Positions 55,381-64,000 of a stretch of DNA of 64,000 bases are shown one piece after another. Location of the stretch: assembly GCA_016584495.1 (NCBI GenBank), contig WAID01000003.1, positions 6,342,501 to 6,406,500 on the forward strand, in the 5' to 3' direction. Each line of letters begins with the position of its first letter. Within the stretch, counting starts at the first letter, position 1. The notes under the pieces are model-generated. The model was not told where the DNA came from. It saw only the letters and a program-made list of their open reading frames with translations, and did not search any database. This DNA is from Celoporthe dispersa (Eukaryota > Ascomycota > Sordariomycetes > Diaporthales > Cryphonectriaceae). The translations under genes were made by a program, and so were the position numbers.

Positions 55381-56821
55381 TTGGCAGGTGACAGGTCGCA
55401 AAGTTGAAATAAGGGTGGTGATTCGGCATCACGCTCTCGGTAATTGTCACCCAAACCCGACATAACTCTCGAGGTCAAAACCAGCCCGAGAGAGGGAGGG
55501 GAAAAAAGTACACAGACCACCACCAAACCCACTCGTCTCGAACCCTCGAACCACCTCTTGCCCGTTTTGGGTTTCTTTGTTCGCTCGAGCGAGGAGGGAC
55601 TCGACCGGCGGGATCAGGAATCCCACGGACCACCACCCACACACGACAAGGACCAGGGAAGAAGCTGGGGCCTGTCTTGGGTCTAACCCATCCCAGCTCC
55701 CAGCCCTTAAAAAGAGAAGAGAGAGAGCGAAAAAGAAGAAACCGGATCCTCCTCCAGAAAAAGGGTCCCCATCCCCCCAAAAAAACGCTCTCGCAAGGAT
55801 ACGAAGGCCCCAGAAACCTTGGCCAGCCCGCTGGGCGGTGTCAGGGCATTAAAATTACCAGTGGAGGTGTTCGCCCTACCTGTCCATTTTGTACGACCAA
55901 ATCTCGGCTGCTCTGGCTCTGGCTCTGCTGGTTTCCGCTGAAGAGGATTTTTTTTTCCCTTTCTTTCTCTTCTTTTTCCTTTTTCTGTTGTTATTCCTTG
56001 AACCTTTACCCTTTACTACTAGCCTCTCCTTCATCCACTCCCCCCCCCCCCCAGCCAGTGGCCTCCCACCCGTAACACATACACACACCTCTGCACACAC
56101 CCATACCACACACACACACACACCCACACCCCTCCTTCTCAGGGATCGTGCAGCTGAAAGTTCTCGTTCTTCATCATTCTTCTTCTCTCGACTGCACCCT
56201 GTTCCCCAGACGCGCGCTTGGTCGCCTCCTCGCGCCTGGTTGTCCCACCCGACTCGGCCTTCTCTTCTTCTTTTCTGGAGGCGCACCCCTTTGGGTCTTG
56301 GATCTCTCTCTTTCTCTCTCTTTTACCTGTCCTCGGTCCTCACTCCTTTTTTTTTCTCTCTCTCCCCCTCAATCCCCTCTGGGTTCCTTGTCATTCGCTC
56401 ATTTCTATCCTTTCCTGTTTGGATAAGTGGATCAGAGGGAAGCAGAAGGATAAGCAAAGAGAGAGGAAGAAGAAAGAAAAGAAAAAGAAATAAGAGAGGG
56501 AAAAAAAAAACGGATTTGCCCTCTGTCTAGCAGGACATCGACATACATACATACTCCGTGTGTGTGTGGTGTATAGCAATCACAAGCTGAGGCAGGGGGC
56601 TCCTCCTGCGCCTCCCCATGCTCCACAGCCAATATTCCGCCCATCCGCATTTCACTCACGACCCGTGACTCTCCTGCCTGGCTTGTGCACTTGGGATTCT
56701 TCGTCATTCCCTCCGACTCTGAGCCCTGGTCTCGTGTGTCTCTTTATTTTGTTTTTACCTTCGCGATCCTGGCCTCGCCTGACATGAGGCTAGTTTGGCA
56801 CTCCAGCAGCGGCTTGTGACG

Positions 56822-58245
56822 ATGGACGCGGGGAATTTTACCGAGGACGAAAAGGTGCGCGCCCCTTCCAGGCAGATCGTCGAGCCCATGATCATCGTCG
56901 TCACCACCACCACCACCACCTCTCCCCTGCTCTCTCTCCCTCTACCTGTTACTCCTCTGCTTCTTCCACGCGCCCCCTCTAACCAGTATGTGATCTGTAG
57001 CGCTTCGTCCTCGCCGAATACATAAAGGCCAGCCAGGTGGACACAGAGCAGCTTGTAGCCTTCATCAAGATGAACCAGCTGCAGACAGACTGGTTCTCGA
57101 TGCAGCTGCCCGGAGGTGAGCCGGCCTGGGAGAGTCGTCTTCCCTCTGTTTCCCCTCCACACCCCCCACCCCCTTCGTCTTCTCTTCCTGCCCTTCCTCT
57201 TCCCCTCTCTCTGTCTCTGTCTCTTCTCTTTCTACCCCCTTCTCAAGGACCCAGAGAGATCACCAGCCTTTACTCTTTTTAACACTCGCTCATGAAACAG
57301 GCCGGAATATGCACCAGTGTATGCGCGCGGCCTCGAGCATGCTCGACATAGAACTGGACCTGCCGAGCGTGCCAAACCTCAAGAAGCGCAAGTCCGCGAG
57401 CGACCTCCCTGACCGAGCAGGCACCCAAGCGGATGGCCTCGATGACGCACATCCCATACCATCAACAGCAGCAGCAGCAGCAGCAACAACAACAGCAACA
57501 ACAACACAGACCGCCGTCCCGACCACAGGACCAGCAGACGCCGCCCCTGCCACAGCCCTCGCCGTCCCCACTCGCCCACCACCAGCAGCAGCAGCAGCAG
57601 CCCGGTAGCGGTGGGCTCCCACCACCCCGCGCGAACCTCAACATCCAGCCGCGGCCGGCACTCGAGGCGAAGCAGCCGACCACCGAGGGCTACGGCGTCT
57701 TCCAGTCCAAGACACCTTCCAACGGGTACAATGTGTTCCAGGCGAACCCCACGGGAAGGAAACGGGGCCGACCCAGCAAGGCCGAGAAGGAAGCACAGGC
57801 CCGCGCCAACTCCAGCGCCTGGACGACCACAGGCCCCATCCCGATCAGCCCGAAACCAGCGGTCCACCCGCCCACGACGCCCCTCGCGGGACCACCAGGA
57901 GGCGGAGGCGCCGGTGCCCAGTATCCCGTCCCGGCGCAGGCTTACAACACGGCGGCGGCGGCGGCATCAGCAGCATCAGCAGCACCGGGACCTGCGGATT
58001 CCTCGAGAGACGTAAGAGGAGGGAGTGCGGGAGGCGGGCCGTCTCTACCGCGGCCCCTACAACCACAGGGCTATGCGGAGCAGCAGGCGGCGGCGGCGGC
58101 GGCGAGCACGATGAAATCGGAGAAATCGCCATCGATCGGGAACCTGGTTACGGCAGATTCGCCTCCGGAACAGCACAGGAGCGTGCCACCGCCGATAGTG
58201 GTACCACATACCCGAGATCCCCCGCCCGTGACCAACTCAGCGTAG
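56822..58245 (+). CDS. AT-hook, poly-Gln protein, frameshifted
   Basis: Three exons: 56822-56854, 57001-57115 and 57301-58245; corrected length about 363 residues. The N-terminus (MDAGNFTEDEK, RFVLAEYIKASQVDTEQLVA, MQLPGGRNMHQCM) is the conserved part and looks like a small helical domain; the first exon is only 33 bases. I recall similar ascomycete hypothetical proteins but no named function. A 14-residue Gln tract follows, then a tandem pair YGVFQSKTP / YNVFQANP and the AT-hook GRKRGRPSK (about residues 201-209), which binds the minor groove of AT-rich DNA. The C-terminal half is Pro/Ala-rich. The frame breaks near 57415-57425: SDLPDRA should run into PKRMASMTHIPYH, best explained by one extra G in GCAGGCACC. 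A nuclear, chromatin-associated role is inferred from the AT-hook. Confidence 0.8.
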
Positions 58246-59846
58246 GATGTCAGTCCTCGAACGAAGAGTGAGGGAGGGGGTGCTTTTGTCTTTGCTGAGA
58301 CTACAGTGTTTGTCAGGAAGGGTGTAAAAAAATAAAAAGAAAAAATAAAGAATCACGGGGGGGAAACGACAAGAATCGAGAGAGCTGACGAGAGCCTCTG
58401 TGGTGTGGTTTTGGCGCACGAGGTGCGAGCGGCAATGGTGGAGACCAGAGGCCACCGAAGCTGGATCGACACGGGGGCCTCAAAGGGGGAGGGGGAAAAA
58501 ACATACTTGGTCAGTCCGGCTGAGAGACGCTCGTGGGCGTGTCAGTTGTGTGACGGCGCACCTCCTCGTGGAGGGTTTTGGGATTTTATGCTATAACGTG
58601 GAGTATTATCCGACATCGACAGATACGGCCGCCATTTTCGTTCTCCAAGGCTGCTAGGCTCGGCCAGTCCTTTCTATTTTCCTTCTATCTCTTCTTTTTT
58701 TCTTCTTCTTTTTTCTCTTCCTTTTGTCTTGTCCCCTCGAGAAGGTCAGGTTCTGGGCGGGCGGGAGCGATGCAAAACTATATATACGTTGACGACGCGA
58801 CAAAGCAGAACGACCACTTTTTTTGTCGCATTTGCATTCCGAAGATTGTTTTCATCTAGATTGGGGGGGAGGGAGGGAGGGGGAAAAATATATATATACA
58901 TACGTGGGAGAAAGAAGCCGAGGAAAGCTGGGTTGGGAGGTTCAGGAGTCTCGAGGGGATACAGAATTGGCATACGAACTCGTGCCTCTCTCTTCGTTTC
59001 ATTTGTTTTTCTCTTCCTTTCCCTTTTTTTTTCTTTTCTTTCTTTTCCTTTTGGGCACATTTTATTTTATTTTCTTCTTCTCAGTGTTATGGGATGCGGG
59101 AAAATGCAAAGGGAGTTTGACTTTTTGTTGTATGGGCAGCACCAGTGTACGATTTCGAGCAGTGGAGGAGGAGCAGGGAGGGAGAGAGAAAGACTCTAGG
59201 TCACATGCATGTATAAAAAGACGGAAGGGGGGGGGTTGGGCAGGGGACAGCATGAGATCTCGAAAGCCTTTGTTTGGGCGTGTGTCTTTTATGAAACTTG
59301 GGGTTCAACTTTCTGTATCCCTTGGGCAAAGATTTGTGGTCAGGCTGAGGAGAGAAAAGAGAGGGGAGGAAAAGGCTGACGCTGCTGGCCAGGCATCATC
59401 TTATTCATAATGCAGGACCATTTGACGAATGCATAAAATTATCCCGGTCGACAGCCAGAGAAAGAAATGGTATGTGACCAACGACTTAGGTACTCTCACG
59501 CAAGTGAGCAGACAGCTTGTTAAGTTTTTGTAAGCCATCAACACTCAAGTTACATCAGGGGCTTCTTGGAGAATAGTACAAAAGTACAAGGGCATAATGA
59601 ACCTCTGATAGGTTCCTGTAGTGGGTTGCGTTGCAGTGCAGCGGGTCGTACAGAGAAGAGAGGGTAAGATTATACTGGCATTGTACCGTGCTAGTATTTC
59701 CTTGGTTCGGATAGTGTGTGTATACACACACACACATATATATATATATACAAATATAAACGGAATCTCAACAACCAACCAACTAACCTACCTACTACCA
59801 ACCAAGAGAGTCATCCTCCCACCCCTCCCCCCCTCCCCCGGCAGAC
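58246..59846. other. Convergent intergenic region
   Basis: The 3' flanks of the AT-hook gene and the beta-galactosidase gene meet here. T-rich and AT-rich tracts (58670-58735, 59000-59080, 59730-59760) could hold polyadenylation signals. No gene is supportable. Confidence 0.5.
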
Positions 59847-62800
59847 TTACACATACTGGCTCCGGTCGCTCCACCCAGGCTGCAGCGCCGACCAGTCCCG
59901 GGAAAACCCAAAGCTGGTCTGGTAGACACCGTAGGCCACCAGCTCCATGGACTCCAGCGCGGCGCCGCCCTCCTCCATGGCCCAGAGGCTCACGGCCAGG
60001 GAGTTGAGGCCCCGGTTGTTGACGACGCCGGGCGGGAAGGGGAACACGGTCTGCGGGCCGATGTGCGGCTCATACTTGCCGTACTGGTAGCCGTTGACCC
60101 AGAGCAGGACCCGGGCGGCGGTGCCCTGGGCGGCGGACAGGGCGATGCCCAGCGGGGCGTCGAGGTCGTCGTCGATGTCGAGGGTGAAGTTGGCCACGTA
60201 GAACCGCACGCCGGGCCCCGCGAGCCCCCGCAGCGGCGTGGCGTCGTCCCAGGCGGCGTACGAGGCCGGGTACGAGGTCTCGGGGGAGAAGCCCGGCAGG
60301 TGCCAGCCGAGCCGCTCGCCGTAGAGGCCGCCCTCGTTGAACGGGCCGCGCACGGGTCGATGTTGGCCGCGCTCCCGCCCGCGCAGCCCTGGATCTTCCA
60401 GGCGGTGAAGCCCGTGCCGGTGGGGCCGGGGGCCGGGAGCAGCTGGGCGCCGTAGAGGCCGCGGGGCACGTTCATGCCGCCCGCGGTCGAGGTCTCGTCG
60501 TGGCCGTGGTAGTCGACGAGCACGGTGAGGACGTTCTGGCGCGGCGCGACGGAGCTGTTGGCGGACAGGCCCAGGGCGGAGGCGGGCAGGGGCAGGACGG
60601 CGGTGGTGGTCTCGAGGGCGCTGGTGTTGCCCGTGTCGCCGCCGATGAAGACGCCGTTGAGCCAGGCACTCCAGCCAAAGGCGTCACCCCCCGAGGCGGT
60701 GATGTTGACCGCGGTGTAGTTGGAGGAGGAAGGGAAGTAGCCCCGGTAGATCTTGGCGCCTGCGTAGTAGCCGTAGTCGGAGGAGAAGAGGACGGGCAGG
60801 GTGTAGGGCGCGATGTAGGCCTGGGAGGTGGTCTTGTTGCAGACCGTCCAGGACGAGTCGTCAAAGGAAGGGTGCGCCTCGGGCAGGGAGTCGGCCGAGC
60901 GCCAGTCCAGGGCGGCGAGCTGGGGCAGGGACACCCGGCGGGACTCGGTCCCCGGGATGGTGGCCCTGTGCGTGCCGTAGGGCGTCTTGGTCGCGTTGAG
61001 AGGGATGCCGTTCCAGGTGATGGAGGTGATGTCGTCGCTGCTGCTGCTCAGGGTCTCGATGGTCGTGGTGACGTTGTTGTCGCCTGCGATCCGGAGCACA
61101 CCGCCGCGGACAGATGCGCTCCTGACGAGGTACGAACCCAGGATAAAGATCTTGTCGCCTGGAGAGCCGTACACGTCAGCGGCGGGACCGGTGGACGGGG
61201 CCCAGAACGTCCACGCGGAGGCCTGGTCGAGCAGGTACACAAGCACGCCGCTGGAGAACCTGACAAAGGTCGGGCCCTCTCCCTGCGTATAGGTGAAGGC
61301 CTGGCTGGCCGCGCTGCTGCTGTTGCTGCTGTTGTGGGCGCTGGTGGTGGTGGTGAGCTGGGAGGTCCCGTGGACGGTGTAGGTCAGCCCGGACTCGCCG
61401 GCAAAGGCAAACTCGCCCGTCTGCCCGACCTTGAGGTATAGGACCAGGGCTGTCGTCACCGCGGCCTCGCCGCTGTCAAAGGTGGCCCAGGTGGCGATGT
61501 CGGCCGAGGAGTACAGCAGCGTGTGGTTGTTCCCGATGGCATAGTCCGTCACCAGGATCCTGCTCTGGTGGCCGAGGAGGGAGACGCTGGGGACCTCGAC
61601 GGCGCCCAGGGACGTGTCGAGGCTGGCCGTGAAGGTCACGTCGGCCTCGGAGCTCGACGTGGCCTGCTGGGTGACCAGGAAGGTGGCCCCCGTGTCTGGG
61701 TTCCGGAGCAGCCAGGTGAAGATGTCGTCCGTGTCGACCTGGTAGCCGGTGCCGTTCCCTGCCATGTCGGCCTTGAGCAGGTCCGGGGACGAGCTGGCGA
61801 AGAGGTTGATGAGTTTTGTCTGGAGCACCTTGGGCCACAGCTGCCGCGTCTCCCGGATGTGTGCGCTGGTGATCACATGTCGCCATGTTTAGCATAGTAC
61901 ACCTCTTCAGGAGGAGGAGGAGGGGGAGGAGGTGACCAGGTTGCACGTACGCGTAGTCATAGGATGTATAGACAACCGGAGCAGCCGAGTGGCCCCAGTT
62001 TGTACCGCCATATCCCATATAGCTAGATCATCGTCAAAAAGGTGAGCACGGCATTGCCTGCGGGCACACAAGACCGAACCAAGGCTGCAGGGTGAGGCTG
62101 GCTTACAAGCTCTGCATGGTCACCTTCTCCGCGATGTTGTTCTTGTAGCTGTGTTTCCTGTCAGTCCCCCCTGGCGAGAAATAGGCTGTATATACCTGTA
62201 TGTTTGTGTGTGCTGTTTAGGTTGAAATATATACTCACAAGAGGTCTGGGTAGGCCGGATCATGGTACGAAACACACTGTTATTTTTGTTTATTTTTTTT
62301 TTTTAGCCAAGACTCTCTTCATAATGGAGGACTTATGGTGTGAATCTTTTTGATTCTTCTTTCCTTTTCGTGTGAGGATATACATACCGTATCATAAAAA
62401 GTACCACTGCCCCAGGCGGTGAAGTATCCTCCCTCAAACTCTGGCAGGTAGCTCGGCTGGGTGTAGCTGTAGTTCTGGAACCCTACAGCAGCTGGTCAGT
62501 CTCCAGGAACCCCCTCCTTTCCTCTCGAGGGGAGAGAGAAAGAGAGAGAGAGAGAGAAAGAAGAACCAAAAACCCACACTGGTAGTATGTTCGAACAAGT
62601 GTCCATCCTGTCGACGGATCCGTGCAGGACAGACCGCCCGGGTAGGAATCCAGGCCATATACGTCCACAGCTCCTCCGACGTCTTCGTAGTCGACACTCC
62701 AGCTCTCAGACCGCATTCCCTAGGCACGGATATCTTGTGTGTGAGTGGACTTTTTCCTTCTTTTTTTTTTCCTCCTCCCTTTTTTTGTCCTCTTTTTTAT

Positions 62801-63581
62801 TCTAGGGGCGGAGAGAAAGAAGAAAAAAAAAAGACTTGTCCTTTTACCTTCTCGTTACTCGTAAATGGGACAACCACACCAGCCTCCCGGAACGCGGCCT
62901 CGATCTGCTCCATGTACACGACCAGGGTGTTGGAGGCAGAGTGCGTCGTCTCCTGCAGCTCGTTCTCGATCTGGTTCAGGATCACCGGCCCGCCCTCGGT
63001 GATCTGGTTCGCAGCGACGATGGCGCCCAGCTGCTGCACCCACGGCAGCCAGGCCGCATAGTACGCCTCGTCGCTGGTCCGGAGCGTCCCCATGCTCCCG
63101 TCCGAGCCCCACAGCGCCAGGCCCCCGGCGTTGTACTCGCCGTTGATGTAGGGGCCCGGCCGGGAGATGACCCACAGGCCGGCGTCCGAGGCGGCATCGA
63201 AGAGGGCCTGTAGGTCCTTGCCGGGCGAGGTGAAGTCGAAGACGCCTTCGGCGGCCGAGTGGTAGTTCCAGAAGAAGTAGACGCTGATGGCGTTGAACCC
63301 GGTGGCCTTGAACTTCTGGAAGAGGTCCGGCCAGAGGGCCGGGTTGGGGAGCCTTGGGTAGTGGAACTCGGCGCTGTTGATGAAGACCCTGGTTGGTAGG
63401 GTGTGTAAGCGAGCTCGAGCCAACAGTCAGTCATTTTTATTCTTCCCACCTACCTGGACCCATTGATCATCAGGCTGTACTCATCCCAGGTCACCGCCGA
63501 GGTGAGGTTGTCAGTGGTCGACGACACACCGCAGACCCACCACGCCAGGAGGGCGGTGAGGCAGTGGAGGGACGCCCGCAT
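59847..63581 (-). CDS. lacA: Secreted GH35 beta-galactosidase, frameshifted
   Basis: Eight exons: 63581-63454, 63388-62848, 62719-62578, 62482-62388, 62276-62239, 62148-62107, 62022-61951 and 61865-59847. Two exons are only 38 and 42 bases. The corrected product is about 1025 residues, the usual fungal LacA length. A signal peptide (MRASLHCLTALLAWWVCGVS) indicates secretion. Catalytic features: the N-E acid/base pair in NQIENE (Asn185-Glu186) and the nucleophile in LPEFEGG (about Glu285). RPGPYINGEYNAGG and YMGYGGTNWG are family landmarks. The enzyme releases terminal beta-galactose from plant polysaccharides or lactose. The frame breaks at about 60355: AANIDPC is read where AANIDPVRGPFNEGG is expected, so one G is missing. 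The C-terminus (LQPGWSDRSQYV) is complete. The short exons fit together only with the junctions given, all GT-AG. Confidence 0.92.
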
Positions 63582-64000
63582 CTTGAGTGCTTGGCACTGC
63601 AGAGGGAGAGAGATGAAGGAGGAGGAGGAAGAGGAGGGGAAGCAGTAGGAGGTCTGGTCTGGACTGCTCGGGACATTCTCTCGAAACCCTTTTTTTATTC
63701 TCTCTCTTTCTTTTTATATATATCCAGGAACTCATCTATGCATATGCACGAGATGACGATCTCTCTGTCCTATGATCTAGAGAGGACAACCCAAAGTTAC
63801 ATTTAGGTGTATGAAATTCCCAGCAATCATGAGCGCAGCTGAGCTCCCCTCCCCGCTCGTCAAAACTGGGTAGCCTGGATCCTTTGAGGCTTAGCCTACG
63901 GCCAACGGTTTCCCTTTGGAGGGGAAAAATCGAGGAGGAGCCTCCGGAGAGAGGCACCGCGAAGGGGGAGATGGGGGGAGGGGGTTTCTCTTTTGGGCGC
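63582..64000. promoter_or_regulatory. Upstream region of the beta-galactosidase gene
   Basis: No gene is supportable. Reading toward the gene on the minus strand, a TATATATA stretch (63714-63722) lies about 135 bases upstream of the start codon and could be a TATA box. Purine/pyrimidine asymmetric sequence sits between it and the ATG. Confidence 0.35.

Larger units (their letters stand above)
50547..56821. promoter_or_regulatory. 6.3-kb intergenic region with tandem repeats
   Basis: This divergent region between set2 (-) and the AT-hook gene (+) holds both promoters. It contains no supportable gene. Notable content: GAGA-rich sequence right upstream of set2 (50640-50715), a CA array (53228-53264), an AT array (54821-54840), a 13-base minisatellite (54651-54694) and a 7-base minisatellite (55343-55380). 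The last 900 bases are strongly pyrimidine-rich, as expected of a fungal leader. Confidence 0.5.

Noticed and set aside
60500..61441. 313-codon open frame opposite lacA
   Set aside because: Antisense shadow of the GH35 coding frame, with Val/Gly/Asp-rich composition expected from reversing GC3-rich codons.
16029..63581. Treating the frameshifted genes as pseudogenes
   Set aside because: Downstream sequence keeps family motifs and codon bias, no additional stops have accumulated, and essential genes are affected; sequencing indels are the simpler explanation.

Overview
This window comes from the nuclear genome of a filamentous ascomycete, most likely a Sordariomycete; I cannot place it more precisely. 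The evidence is short GT-AG introns with CTAAC-like branch sites, GC-rich coding sequence with strong C/G third positions, long pyrimidine-rich leaders, and fungal families such as a Bni4-like scaffold, a Zn2Cys6 regulator and GH35. There is no bacterial, viral or transposon gene, no CRISPR array, and no rRNA or tRNA gene that I can support.

Layout. 0-7 kb: a small secreted DUF7907-type protein (+), a Pho85-like cyclin-dependent kinase (-) and a 683-residue disordered protein (-). 9.7-13.3 kb: an eight-exon, roughly 1050-residue SLIP-GC/dynamin-like GTPase (+) in a less GC-biased stretch. 14.8-22.6 kb: a nuclear-looking coiled-coil protein (+), tRNA-dihydrouridine synthase Dus1 (-) and a Bni4-like protein (-). 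22.6-32.5 kb: almost 10 kb with no supportable gene, rich in microsatellites. 32.5-38.5 kb: a Zn2Cys6 transcription factor (+), a 114-residue secreted protein (+) and an SLC45-type sucrose/alpha-glucoside transporter (-). 40.3-50.5 kb: an Nhx1-like Na+/H+ exchanger (+), acetoacetyl-CoA synthetase (-) and the H3K36 methyltransferase Set2 (-). 50.5-56.8 kb: a second gene-free tract with short tandem repeats. 56.8-63.6 kb: an AT-hook/poly-Q protein (+) and an eight-exon GH35 beta-galactosidase (-).

The genes do not form one pathway. They are mostly housekeeping (tRNA modification, chromatin, phosphate/cell-cycle kinase, bud-neck scaffold, ion exchange, ketone-body activation). A small carbon-acquisition flavour comes from the transporter and the secreted beta-galactosidase, which lie over 20 kb apart.

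The most important technical observation is that ten of the fifteen genes carry single-base frameshifts, thirteen in total, often in short homopolymers. In each case the protein continues with family-typical sequence in the neighbouring frame. I read these as assembly indels, not pseudogenes; the coordinates below span the whole gene and give each break. Biologically notable are an in-frame open Q/H/P-rich extension beyond the pho85 stop, C-tract introns that put G-quadruplex potential on the template strand, and the SLIP-GC-like GTPase.
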